DNA of 17,966 bases from CAYTOF01 sp964439435 (GCA_964439435.1 CAYTOF010000045.1:1-17966), one strand, 5' to 3'; shown: positions 7,653 to 15,540, counted from the first letter of the stretch. Notes: generated from the sequence alone by a model not told the origin. A program made the numbers and translations.

Positions 7653-7713
7653 AATGTTGCGGTATTTCCCTGTGTTTTCAGATTTTGTGCGCAAATGCTT
7701 TCTCCGCAACATT
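7653..7713. repeat. 10-bp inverted repeat upstream of the binding-protein promoter
   Basis: AATGTTGCGG (7653-7662) and its exact complement CCGCAACATT (7704-7713) are 41 bp apart. A near-palindrome TTTGTGCGCAAA (7684-7695) sits between them. These could be regulator sites for the downstream promoter, but nothing here identifies a regulator. Confidence 0.4.
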
Positions 7714-7827
7714 GTTACATTTATGAATTTAGCGCAAGTATTCTCGCAATTATGTACACCCTCGCACCATTGTGACAAAATAGTGCATATTTTTGGGCGC
7801 ATAGGACATAATATAACTATTCTTGCG

Positions 7828-7856
7828 TTGACATCTCAGATGCGCTCTGTTATAAT
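7828..7856 (+). promoter_or_regulatory. perfect extended -10 sigma-A promoter for the sugar-binding protein
   Basis: TTGACA (7828-7833), 17-bp spacer, TATAAT (7851-7856) with TG at 7848-7849 forming an extended -10. The transcript would start near 7863, leaving a leader of about 28 nt. This is one of the strongest-looking promoters in the window. Confidence 0.9.
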
Positions 7857-7890
7857 ATTTTTAATATATCCTAAAAGGAGGAATTAACAA

Positions 7891-9285
7891 ATGAGGGAAA
7901 TTGTGAAAAATCGCAAGAGAGCCATCGCAATCATCCTTGGCCTCATCATGATCTTGACAGCTTTTGTAGGTTGCGGCAAGACAGATGATGATAAACCAAA
8001 GGAGACGACCGTCGCGGAGGCCAAGACCTTCGGTGGCAGAGAGTTCACCATCGGCGGTGGACACCTGCACCAACAGTGGGTTGCGCGCCCGGACGAGTCT
8101 GAGCTGGAGGCCGAAAAACAAGCCATCTATGACAAGTTCGAAGCAGATCTTGACATCAAGCTCGAAATTATCGGCATACCCGGTATCCACGACCAAGAGG
8201 CCATGTACACCTCCCTGATGAGCGGTGATATGCCCGCTGATGTGGTCGCCACTAAAATGGCCACTTGGCTGCCCCTTGCCATCAAAGGCCTGATTTTGCC
8301 CTTGGATGATGCGCGTCTTGTGGAAGGCGGCATGAACGTCAACGACCCTGAATGTTTCTTCCAGCCCTTTACACAAGCCCACAAACACAACGGTAAAGTC
8401 TACGCAGCCATGTGGAACGGCTCACACTTTTTGGGTGAGTTTGGTTGGTGCATATTCTTCAACAAACAGCTCATAAGTGAAGCCGGAGAGGACAATCTCT
8501 ATCAGGTCGTGAGAGACGGCAAGTGGGATTGGGATTATTTCCGTCAACTCGCTAAAAAAGCCACCGTCGATCTGGATAAAGACGGCGAAGCCGAATCCTA
8601 TGGCGTGGGTACCTTTGGATACGGCACAGAGCTCTTGACAAAGCCCGGCGCAGAGTTTTTCCATTTTGACGCAGATGGCAAAGTCACCGTGGCACTCAAC
8701 TCCGCCGCAGCCCTTGAGGCATTGGAGTTCACCCGCCAATTTGCCTACCTCGACAAGATCAGACATCCTGAAGGATACGGAGATGTACACCGCGCATTCA
8801 CAGCGGGCGAAGTTGCCATGGTTTGGGGTGAGCAGTGGAACTCCAGAGCCGACGATTTTAACTTCCAGACAACAGATATAAACTTCGGCCTAGTGCCCAT
8901 GCCCAAAGCCCCCGGAGCTGAACACTACACCAACGCCCTTGGCGGTGTCTACAGCTGTCAGATTTTCTCGGGTCACAAAGACGATACTCTAAAAGACATA
9001 GGTTACATTTTCTCCGAACTCGGCCGCCGTTTTACAAACGACGACTGGAAAGCCACATACCGCGATGTCGACCTGCGCGGAGATGAGGAAGCCCTCGAGA
9101 TGGTGCTGGACTACATCTGGCCCCACACCGTGCTGGACTATACCTGGGCAAGCGATATCGTGCGTGAAAACTTCCGCAACAACATCTACCTGCCCATGAC
9201 TGAAGGTCAAGGCACCGCTGCCCAACTCGTGGAGAAACACCTTGCCGAGCTTCAAAGAGAAGTTGATATCCTCTTTGGCCAATAA
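7891..9285 (+). CDS. ABC sugar transporter substrate-binding lipoprotein
   Basis: A 464-aa extracellular solute-binding protein, expected to capture a sugar or oligosaccharide and pass it to an ABC permease. Residues 1-28 form a lipoprotein signal: basic NRKR, a hydrophobic stretch and lipobox AFVGC with the lipidated Cys at 28. A DDDKPKE linker follows. The mature part has binding-protein features such as KFEADLDIKLEIIG, the EFGWCIFFNKQLISEAG hinge segment, WDWDYFRQLAKKAT, and a Ca-loop-like DLDKDGEAESYG (about 229-240). GGAGG lies 9 bases before the ATG, below a near-ideal promoter. A hairpin terminator follows directly, and no permease or ATPase gene is present, so this is a monocistronic orphan binding protein. 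Large oligosaccharides are plausible ligands given the neighbouring genes, but the ligand is unknown. Confidence 0.93.
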   Translation: MREIVKNRKRAIAIILGLIMILTAFVGCGKTDDDKPKETTVAEAKTFGGREFTIGGGHLHQQWVARPDESELEAEKQAIYDKFEADLDIKLEIIGIPGIHDQEAMYTSLMSGDMPADVVATKMATWLPLAIKGLILPLDDARLVEGGMNVNDPECFFQPFTQAHKHNGKVYAAMWNGSHFLGEFGWCIFFNKQLISEAGEDNLYQVVRDGKWDWDYFRQLAKKATVDLDKDGEAESYGVGTFGYGTELLTKPGAEFFHFDADGKVTVALNSAAALEALEFTRQFAYLDKIRHPEGYGDVHRAFTAGEVAMVWGEQWNSRADDFNFQTTDINFGLVPMPKAPGAEHYTNALGGVYSCQIFSGHKDDTLKDIGYIFSELGRRFTNDDWKATYRDVDLRGDEEALEMVLDYIWPHTVLDYTWASDIVRENFRNNIYLPMTEGQGTAAQLVEKHLAELQREVDILFGQ

Positions 9286-9335
9286 ATAACAATTTCCCAT
9301 CGCTTATATATCCTCCGTCTCCTTAATAAAGAGAC

Positions 9336-9376
9336 AATCTCCCTTGCCATCTCTCATGTGGCAAGGGAGATTTTAT
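9336..9376 (+). terminator. intrinsic terminator after the binding protein
   Basis: A perfect 14-bp stem AATCTCCCTTGCCA (9336-9349) / TGGCAAGGGAGATT (9359-9372) with a 9-nt loop and a short T run. It is 50 bp past the stop codon, making the upstream gene monocistronic. Confidence 0.82.
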
Positions 9377-9479
9377 GTGTTTCGGCGCGCCTTTGATACA
9401 AAATTTAATACTTGTGAAAATATCAACAAATAAAGGCATTTAAGGCTCCAAAGTTTTTGACAAAATCGTTGTTTGTTTC
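9377..9479. other. AT-rich intergenic segment with no recognised feature
   Basis: About 100 bp between the terminator and the next promoter. It contains an isolated TTGACA (9457-9462), but there is no convincing -10 at the right distance from it. No gene is seen. Confidence 0.5.
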
Positions 9480-9508
9480 TTGATATTTCCAAATGTCGAT
9501 GATATAAT
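9480..9508 (+). promoter_or_regulatory. extended -10 sigma-A promoter for the diguanylate cyclase gene
   Basis: TTGATA (9480-9485), 17-bp spacer, TATAAT (9503-9508) with TG at 9500-9501. The leader from about 9515 contains a small hairpin TGCCCTT/AAGGGCA (9541-9559) before the start codon at 9601. Confidence 0.8.
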
Positions 9509-9600
9509 GTTAACTGAATGTTTAACACTCTAACCATTATTGCCCTTTGTATAAGGGCAGTTGATATTTACCCCGATTATTTTACAAGGACAAGCTGTCT

Positions 9601-11517
9601 ATGAAACAAAAAATCCCAAATATTGCATACAAAGCTCTTTTTGTCGTTCTTATATTGTTTTTGCTTCCCTTTTCCGGTATCGCGCAGGCTGCGGGCCCAA
9701 AGGCTGTTAAAGGTGTCTTGGACCTCACAGAACACGACTTTTCCAATTCTCTGCGCCTTGACGGTGAGTGGGAGTTTTTTGCAAACAGCTTTGTCTCCCC
9801 CATGAGCGATGTCGTTGCGGAAGACATAAATTATATGCGCGTTCCCCAAGCTTGGAACAACCACAAATACGGCGACACGGTTCTCCCCGGAGAGATGTTT
9901 GCCACATACAGGCTGACCGTCATTGTCGACCAAGCCACAGATCTGGCACTCAAAATTCCCCGCATATTCACCGCGTACAAGCTCTTTGTCAACGGAGATG
10001 TCATTGCCGAAGCGGGGACAATCGGCACCTACCGCGACGCCTCCTCCCCGCAGTATCTGCCCCAGGTTGCTTTTTTCGATGCCGTGGCGGGAGAAAATGA
10101 AATCATCGTCCATGTGTCCAACTTCTACACGCGGAGCGGGGGGATACTGGAGTCCATTGTGCTTGGCAGCGAAACCAAAATCCTCTCCCAGAGAACAAAA
10201 GCCGTTGCCACCAACATCCTGATTTTTGCCTGCCTTGCCTTTATGGGCATATACCATCTCTTTATATACTTTTTCCGCAGAGAGGACCTTGCCTCCCTGT
10301 TTTTTGGGCTCTTTTGTTTCCTGATAAGCGTGCGCACTCTGCTGGTGGGTGAGCGATATCTCATCTTTTTGTTCCCCGATTTCAACTGGGAGATAGCCTA
10401 TAAGCTCGCAACGCTGATGTTCACCATGGGCGTGCCCGTGATCATCTACTTTTTCAAAACACTCTACCCCAAATACTTTCACCCCATCGCCCTGCGGCTC
10501 ATCCTCGGATTTTCCGTCGCTTATGGCGTCTTGACCATCTTCACCCCTGCCAGGATCTATCTCGCCGTTGTTTTTATCTACCAGTTGTGGACGGTTGCGG
10601 TGATGATATACACCTATATCGCCCTTATTAGAGCTGTGTGGAACCGCGAAAAGGGCTCACTGCTCATCTTCATCGGCTCCCTCTTCCTTGTCACGATTTT
10701 AAACGACCTGGCCTTTTCCAGCACCGTTATGAACGACAACGCAAGCTCCATTTTGCGCGCCGTCGTGACCAAGGACAATTTGAGTTCCGTAGGGCAGCTC
10801 GCCTTTACCTTTATATACTCCTTGCTCCTTGCCAAAAAGTTTTCAGACTCGCTTTCCAAGGAAAAGGAGATGACCCAGGAGCTTTTGGAACTGAACGCCA
10901 ATCTGGACAACATCATATATGACCGTACAAAGGAGCTTTTGAAATCCAACGAGGTCATAAGCGAGCAAAAATTGGAGCTGGAGCTGGCAAATGAAAAGCT
11001 GTCGCAGCTCTCCCTGACCGACGCCCTGACCAATCTCTGGAACAGGCGCAAATACAACGAGATTTTGGACCTCGAGTGGCGGCGCTGTCTGCGCTTTTCC
11101 CGCCCTCTGTCCCTCATGATCATAGATATAGACTATTTCAAAGAGTACAACGACCGCTATGGCCATCTCTCCGGGGACGACATCCTTGTTTTGATTGCCC
11201 AAACCCTACAAACCGCTTTCTCCCGCTCCACAGACTTTGCCGCAAGATACGGCGGCGAGGAATTTGTCGTGTTGCTTTCGGAGACCGAGGTCGATGAGGC
11301 TCTGGATATCGCAAACCGCCTCCACGCAAGGTTTGGCGGGCTGCACATCCCCCACGCCGCCTCCCCCATCGGTGAGTATCTGAGTGTGAGCATCGGTGTC
11401 GCCACCATCATACCGACGGCCGACACCTCCGCGGAGCTCCTTTTCAACCTGGCTGACAAGGCGATGTATCATGCAAAATCCAAGGGGAAAAACCAAGTTG
11501 CATTCGCCTCTGAGTGA
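9601..11517 (+). CDS. membrane diguanylate cyclase with 7TMR-DISM-type sensor
   Basis: A 638-aa protein predicted to make cyclic di-GMP in response to an external ligand. Order of parts: signal peptide (about 1-30, ending AQAA); a beta-rich extracytoplasmic domain (about 35-195) with LRLDGEWEFF, VPQAWNN and a jelly-roll-like NGDVIAEAG...GENEIIVHVSNF, as in 7TMR-DISM extracellular domains; about seven hydrophobic helices (205-410); a coiled coil (415-470); and a GGDEF domain from SLTDALTNLWNRRKY. The active site is GGEEF (551-555), and RSTD (542-545) sits five residues ahead, the canonical inhibitory I-site. No EAL or HD-GYP domain is present. The start has AAGGA about 10 bases upstream and its own promoter. 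The sensor's sugar-binding-like fold and its place beside a sugar-binding lipoprotein suggest a carbohydrate signal, which is an inference. Confidence 0.92.
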   Translation: MKQKIPNIAYKALFVVLILFLLPFSGIAQAAGPKAVKGVLDLTEHDFSNSLRLDGEWEFFANSFVSPMSDVVAEDINYMRVPQAWNNHKYGDTVLPGEMFATYRLTVIVDQATDLALKIPRIFTAYKLFVNGDVIAEAGTIGTYRDASSPQYLPQVAFFDAVAGENEIIVHVSNFYTRSGGILESIVLGSETKILSQRTKAVATNILIFACLAFMGIYHLFIYFFRREDLASLFFGLFCFLISVRTLLVGERYLIFLFPDFNWEIAYKLATLMFTMGVPVIIYFFKTLYPKYFHPIALRLILGFSVAYGVLTIFTPARIYLAVVFIYQLWTVAVMIYTYIALIRAVWNREKGSLLIFIGSLFLVTILNDLAFSSTVMNDNASSILRAVVTKDNLSSVGQLAFTFIYSLLLAKKFSDSLSKEKEMTQELLELNANLDNIIYDRTKELLKSNEVISEQKLELELANEKLSQLSLTDALTNLWNRRKYNEILDLEWRRCLRFSRPLSLMIIDIDYFKEYNDRYGHLSGDDILVLIAQTLQTAFSRSTDFAARYGGEEFVVLLSETEVDEALDIANRLHARFGGLHIPHAASPIGEYLSVSIGVATIIPTADTSAELLFNLADKAMYHAKSKGKNQVAFASE

Positions 11518-11551
11518 AATACCTTATACCCCCATCTGTAGAGGTGATGAT

Positions 11552-11971
11552 ATGAACACAAAGCTCAAAACCAAAGAGATAGAGACAAGGCTCAAAGAGG
11601 CTCTGGCCCACTCCCTGAAGAAAAGGGTGAAATACGCCTTTGAATACGACGATTCGGAGCAGGAGCTCTACACCGCCCATATATATCTGGACGGCGCAGA
11701 GCTTGCGAGCTTCGGCGGTGAAAACAGTACGGCCGCCGCAACTGATTTTTTGGATGCGGCTCGCCGCTATTTCAAAACAGAGATCACCGCGGCAACTCGC
11801 GATAAAAACCCCCTCACACGGGCCTTTGCCGTCGCCGACAAGGACCTGCCCATGGCAACCCTGCGGAGCTTGAATGCGGAAAAAACCGAAAACGAGCCCG
11901 CATGGCTTTTGAAATTGCTTTCATTCAGGGTCAATGTCGAGGGCATACTGTACGATGACTTCACTTATTAG
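11552..11971 (+). CDS. hypothetical protein, 139 aa
   Basis: I do not recognise a family. The start is the ATG at 11552 with AGAGGTGAT immediately upstream; the frame is open further back, but that part overlaps the cyclase gene in another frame. It begins 34 bp after the cyclase stop with no terminator between, so the two are probably cotranscribed. The protein is charged, has no signal peptide or membrane segment, and looks alpha/beta: an N-terminal Lys/Glu-rich helix (3-25), strands around YAFEYDD and LYTAHIYLDG, an Ala-rich helix (TAAATDFLDAARRYF), and a C-terminal LLSFRVNVEGILYDDFTY. Coding character is similar to its neighbours. It could be a small partner of the cyclase, but nothing in the sequence proves that. 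Confidence 0.75.
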   Translation: MNTKLKTKEIETRLKEALAHSLKKRVKYAFEYDDSEQELYTAHIYLDGAELASFGGENSTAAATDFLDAARRYFKTEITAATRDKNPLTRAFAVADKDLPMATLRSLNAEKTENEPAWLLKLLSFRVNVEGILYDDFTY

Positions 11972-12003
11972 CGCGGTACTTGTCACCGCGCTTTGGCTTT
12001 ATA
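11971..12003 (+). terminator. weak hairpin terminator or attenuator
   Basis: A 7-bp stem GCGCGGT/ACCGCGC (11971-11991) starts at the last base of the stop codon and is followed by an interrupted T-rich run. It may partly separate the cyclase pair from the sialidase-like gene, which begins 41 bp later and has no obvious promoter of its own. Confidence 0.55.
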
Positions 12004-12031
12004 TTTTTGCATGCAAGCAAGGAGAGATTAT

Positions 12032-13309
12032 ATGAAAGTTGTTGCCACCAAGCTGCACGAAGCGCGCACCGACGCTACCTGTGAGTGGTATTCTCACCGC
12101 TATGCCACCCACGACGGCCTTGTGCGCATCGAAAAGCGCACCCTTGAAACGGATTCGGACTTTCTCGACGCCGTCTCCGAGCGCCAAAGCCCCGACAACG
12201 GGAAAACCTGGGGCGAGTGGAAGGACATCACCGCCTCCGCCGTCCGCACCGTCGGCCCCCATGAGTGGGAAGAGCATCTCTTTGCAAGCGTCTGGAATCC
12301 TGTCCACCGCCACTATGTGGACATGACCCTGGAGCGCGTCTTCACATTCGGACACATAAAAGCCTATGAGCGCTGGTGGGGCCATGCCGAACCCTCCTTT
12401 TCCGACCACACGCGCCTGCGCATACGCAAAGATGCCAAGGACATCGGGTTTTCACAGCTTGCCGCCTATGAGGAGGGCGCAGAGGCCTTTGACGAAAACG
12501 ACCCCCTCTCCCCGAAGTATTACGGCCGCAATGAGGCTTACTGCGGCATGAATCTGGAAATCGACGCCAACGGCGACCTGCTCTTTCCCATGGGCGTGCC
12601 CGTCTCCAAGTGCTTTGAGATCCTAAATCAGAGCCCCGAGGAGCTTTTTCCCTCCTGCCCGCAGATCATGCACGGCCTGATCCTTGCCAGAGGCATCTGG
12701 AATGGCGAGCGCTATGAGTTTGAATTCTCCCGCCCCATCGTCATCTCCGACCGACTGAGCTCCCGCGGTGTGGATGAACCGACGCTCGCCCTGCTCGACT
12801 CGGGGCGCATTGTCATGGTCTTTCGCGGTTCCAATGCGGAGATGAAAAACTGGAACACGCGCATTGAGCGCGGCGCCCCCGGGGTGAAGTGGTACACCTA
12901 CTCAGATGACGGCGGAAAGACCTTTACCGACCCTTTTCCCTGGCATTTTGACGACGGCACCTTTATCCACTCCTCGGCCACCATCTCCTATTTCCTAAAA
13001 AACACCCAAAACGGCCGCCACTACTGGCTTGGCAACATCACAAGCCCCGAGGTGCAGGGCAACTACCCCCGCTGGCCGCTCTGCCTTGTGCGCATAGACG
13101 ACAAGACAGGCAAGGCGGAAAAGGAGAGCCTGACCATCATAGACACCAAAAGAGAGGGCGAGTCAGAGCATATGCAGCTCTCCAACTTCTCGTTTCTCCA
13201 AAACCGCGAAAGCGGCACCCTGGAGATATATGTGACGAAAATCGGCCAGTTTGAAGGCAGACCCTGGCAAGAGGGCGAAGCCTGGCACTACACGGTGGAC
13301 TGGAAATAA
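12032..13309 (+). CDS. sialidase-like BNR/Asp-box beta-propeller protein
   Basis: A 425-aa protein with two clear Asp-boxes, SPDNGKTW (53-60) and SDDGGKTF (291-298), the turn motif of six-bladed sialidase-type propellers. Other propeller-like features are SSRGVDEPTLALLDSGRIVMVFRGS (about 240-264) and a HSSATISYF segment. An Arg triad may exist but I cannot assign it by eye. The start is the ATG at 12032 with AAGGAG seven bases upstream; a start 13 codons earlier falls in the hairpin region and lacks a site. There is no signal peptide, so unlike most secreted sialidases it is probably cytoplasmic and would act on imported oligosaccharides. The gene is followed by a strong terminator. Exo-alpha-sialidase activity is possible, but many BNR proteins of this type are uncharacterised glycosidases or lyases. 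Confidence 0.82.
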   Translation: MKVVATKLHEARTDATCEWYSHRYATHDGLVRIEKRTLETDSDFLDAVSERQSPDNGKTWGEWKDITASAVRTVGPHEWEEHLFASVWNPVHRHYVDMTLERVFTFGHIKAYERWWGHAEPSFSDHTRLRIRKDAKDIGFSQLAAYEEGAEAFDENDPLSPKYYGRNEAYCGMNLEIDANGDLLFPMGVPVSKCFEILNQSPEELFPSCPQIMHGLILARGIWNGERYEFEFSRPIVISDRLSSRGVDEPTLALLDSGRIVMVFRGSNAEMKNWNTRIERGAPGVKWYTYSDDGGKTFTDPFPWHFDDGTFIHSSATISYFLKNTQNGRHYWLGNITSPEVQGNYPRWPLCLVRIDDKTGKAEKESLTIIDTKREGESEHMQLSNFSFLQNRESGTLEIYVTKIGQFEGRPWQEGEAWHYTVDWK

Positions 13310-13342
13310 CCCCGATTCCCTGCGTTGATGTGAAATGACACC

Positions 13343-13386
13343 AACGCCCCGCAACTCTTGCGCGCAGGAGTTGCGGGGCGTTTTTT
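13343..13386 (+). terminator. strong intrinsic terminator
   Basis: A perfect 15-bp GC-rich stem (13343-13357 / 13368-13382) with a 10-nt loop, running into TTTTTT. It closes the sialidase-like transcript. Confidence 0.95.
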
Positions 13387-13466
13387 ATAGGAAATGTGAA
13401 GTTTTACATACGCTTTGACCCTTTTATTTTGCCCCCAAAAAATTTTTTTAGATTATTTTCTTTTTT

Positions 13467-13503
13467 TTGTCACTTTTCTCGGCTGTTTTACGAATGGTAT
13501 AAG
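13467..13503 (+). promoter_or_regulatory. candidate ECF-type promoter of the sigma factor operon
   Basis: TTGTCAC (from 13467) and the T-rich GGCTGTTTTACG stretch lead to GGTATAAG (13496-13503). TTGTCA to TATAAG is 25 bp, too long for an ordinary sigma-A promoter, so recognition by the operon's own ECF sigma through an internal -35 is an alternative. If transcription starts about 7 bp after TATAAG, the GTG at 13503 cannot be the start codon. Confidence 0.35.
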
Positions 13504-13538
13504 TGGACGCGTCGAGCAGAAAGAAAGCAGGTGATTAT

Positions 13539-14096
13539 TTGCTTGGTGATAAGGATTTGTATTTGTTGTTGATTGAAAACCCTGAAAAGGGATTGGAAAA
13601 AATAATGGACAAGTACATGGGTTTTGTATACACAATCGCATACGGAAAGCTGTCGACAGTGTGCGACAGGCAAGATATTGAGGAATGTGTCAGCGACATT
13701 TTTTATGAAGTGTATAGGACGAGAAACTTCATCGACCCCAAAAAAGGCTCTCTCAAAGCCTATCTTGCTGTTTTGTCGAAGCGAACAGCCATTGATGTTT
13801 TTAGAAAAATGCGGGGCAAAGCCGAAAATATGCCCCTTGAGGAACTTGAAAACGAACGGATGGTTTCTGATACCGACATAGAAAAAAGCGTGATTGATAG
13901 CGAAAAGAGCGACATTTTAATTGAAGGCATAAAGGCACTCGGGGAGCCGGACAGTCAAATCATGATTCGCAGATACTATTTCGGTCAGAGTTCAAAGGCC
14001 ATTTCAAAAGCATTGGGTATAAAGGAGAACACGATCAACAAAAAGGTGTCCAGGGCGTTGGTTAAATTAAAACACTCACTGGGAGGTGTGCTGTAA
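13539..14096 (+). CDS. ECF-type sigma-70 family RNA polymerase sigma factor
   Basis: A 185-aa sigma factor if started at TTG 13539, which is preceded by GCAGGTGAT. A GTG at 13503 would add 12 residues but has no ribosome site and overlaps a promoter-like TATAAG, so I prefer TTG. Region 2 spans about 22-92 (MDKYMGFVYTIAYGKL, DIEECVSDIFYEVYR, RTAIDVFRK). Region 4 spans about 131-181, with the helix-turn-helix GQSSKAISKALGIKENTINKKVSRALVKLK. There is no region 1 or 3, as expected for ECF sigmas. Its stop overlaps the next gene's start by one base (TAATG), so sigma and anti-sigma are translationally coupled. It is probably held inactive at the membrane by that partner and released by an envelope signal. 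Lower GC and more AT-rich codons than the flanking genes are apparent by eye, not calculated. Confidence 0.9.
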   Translation: MLGDKDLYLLLIENPEKGLEKIMDKYMGFVYTIAYGKLSTVCDRQDIEECVSDIFYEVYRTRNFIDPKKGSLKAYLAVLSKRTAIDVFRKMRGKAENMPLEELENERMVSDTDIEKSVIDSEKSDILIEGIKALGEPDSQIMIRRYYFGQSSKAISKALGIKENTINKKVSRALVKLKHSLGGVL

Positions 14097-15433
14097 TGGA
14101 GAAAGATATTGTCAACAGGCTTGACAACCTCACGGCCCAACAAGCCGAAAGGTTGCTTGATGAAAATATGGAAATGAAAATAAGCAGAAAAGAGCGCAAA
14201 CGCATCAAACAATCTGTCTTCGAAAAAGCGGGATTGAAGGAAAAAAAGAGAGTTTTTGTGCCCAAAAAAATGGTGGCCTGGGCCGCCGCTTTCGCAATCA
14301 TCATCACATCCCTTTCCCTTGTGGGATTTGACAATGTTGCCGCCGCCATCAGAGATCTTTTTACATTTGTGCCGGGCGTTGGTATCACAGTAAAAAGCGA
14401 CGACACCATATATGCGATTGACTCCATTGTGGGTCAGGTGAAATCAGGGAACGCAAAGACAAATATTGTCAGCGCGGTATATGCAGAGGGCTATTTAAAT
14501 GTGACGGTTGAGGTTTTGGGTAAAAAGCTTTTTCATGACGGATTTACATTTTTCGTCAACGAAGAGGAGATAAACTATCGGGAAGAGGAGCCAAGCAACG
14601 GATATGTTTTATCTGTCTCCACGGACTCAACAATGCTTAGCTTTTCGTATAAGTCCAAAGCCCCGACAAAAGATGATCTCTACAAAATCTCGGTTTCCGG
14701 ATTTGCGGAGCAGCTCTCTTTCAAGATGACCCCCTGTCTGGATTATGACGACATAAAACAGATCGGACCGACCGACACGCAAAACGGCATCTCAATCACC
14801 ACCACCGCACAAAAAATTGACGGACAGTTGGTTATTTGGTGCTATCCCTTCAAAACCGCCGACGCCACAAAAGATATGCTGTTGGGATATGGCGAACCTG
14901 CCAATGGGGTTTTCAACACACTTAGGTATATCAAAGCCGAAAGCGGACAGATTTTCCACACCGGCGGCGGGTGGCAGTTGAGAAATCGGCTTGTTTTCGA
15001 CATGCCCGAAAGTGAACGATCCGCAACCCTGCACATACCGTATTTGGCCATGCTGCGCCAAGAGAAGAAAAAACTGACCGTTGATATCCCAAAAGATTAT
15101 AAAGCTGTTGACAGTGACGCCATCCTCGAGACCGGTCTTGGCGCTATAAAGGTATTGGAAGTTCAAAGAGAGCCATATGACTTTGAAAAAGATAGGGACA
15201 CGGTGCGGATCTATTTCGAGTTTAACAGCAAGGATGAAAATGCACGGCTGTATTCCTTCGACTATGATTTTGGCAAATATCCGACAAGTGTAAAGCATTT
15301 CAACAGCGAGACAGGGTGCTTGGATTTCCTTGAGATCTACGTGGGCAAAAACGACAAAAGGATTTCACTTGACATTTCGCAGTTATACTATTATCTGTTT
15401 GGGGAATATGTCATCCCCCTTGACATCAAGTAA
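14096..15433 (+). CDS. DUF4179-type membrane anti-sigma factor
   Basis: A 445-aa protein with an N-terminal cytoplasmic helical part (1-57, rich in Lys/Arg/Glu: SRKERKRIKQSVFEKAG), one transmembrane helix at about 58-77 (MVAWAAAFAIIITSLSLVGF), and a large extracytoplasmic beta-rich region. The segment just past the membrane, DNVAAAIRDLFTFVPGVGI, is typical of DUF4179 proteins, which accompany ECF sigmas in Firmicutes. The expected role is to bind the sigma factor inside and sense a cell-surface signal outside. Its ATG overlaps the sigma stop by one base, and GGGAGGTG sits just upstream. A terminator follows 18 bp after the stop. Which signal or regulon it controls is not visible here. Family assignment is from memory of the DUF4179 pattern and is fairly secure; the biochemical role is inferred from gene pairing. 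Confidence 0.87.
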   Translation: MEKDIVNRLDNLTAQQAERLLDENMEMKISRKERKRIKQSVFEKAGLKEKKRVFVPKKMVAWAAAFAIIITSLSLVGFDNVAAAIRDLFTFVPGVGITVKSDDTIYAIDSIVGQVKSGNAKTNIVSAVYAEGYLNVTVEVLGKKLFHDGFTFFVNEEEINYREEEPSNGYVLSVSTDSTMLSFSYKSKAPTKDDLYKISVSGFAEQLSFKMTPCLDYDDIKQIGPTDTQNGISITTTAQKIDGQLVIWCYPFKTADATKDMLLGYGEPANGVFNTLRYIKAESGQIFHTGGGWQLRNRLVFDMPESERSATLHIPYLAMLRQEKKKLTVDIPKDYKAVDSDAILETGLGAIKVLEVQREPYDFEKDRDTVRIYFEFNSKDENARLYSFDYDFGKYPTSVKHFNSETGCLDFLEIYVGKNDKRISLDISQLYYYLFGEYVIPLDIK

Positions 15434-15451
15434 GAGCAATCAAAACAGGCA

Positions 15452-15493
15452 AAAATGCCCCTTGGCTTATTTATAGCCAAAGGGGCATTTTGC
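15452..15493 (+). terminator. intrinsic terminator after the sigma/anti-sigma operon
   Basis: AAAATGCCCCTTGGCT (15452-15467) pairs with AGCCAAAGGGGCATTTT (15475-15491) with a single bulged base and a 7-nt loop. The A- and T-rich ends could make it work in both directions. Confidence 0.9.
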
Positions 15494-15540
15494 TCTGCGA
15501 TTTTCAACAGCGTAGTTTTGACAGAGGATGTCGGATTTTA

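Noticed and set aside
7684..7698. 9-mer CGCAAATGC shared with the sulfatase promoter region (5416-5424, opposite strand)
   Set aside because: A shared 9-mer between two regions of several hundred bases is expected by chance about half the time; symmetry and context differ.
9457..9462. TTGACA as the -35 of the cyclase promoter
   Set aside because: No -10 lies at 16-18 bp from it. The TTGATA at 9480 gives exact 17-bp spacing to TATAAT.
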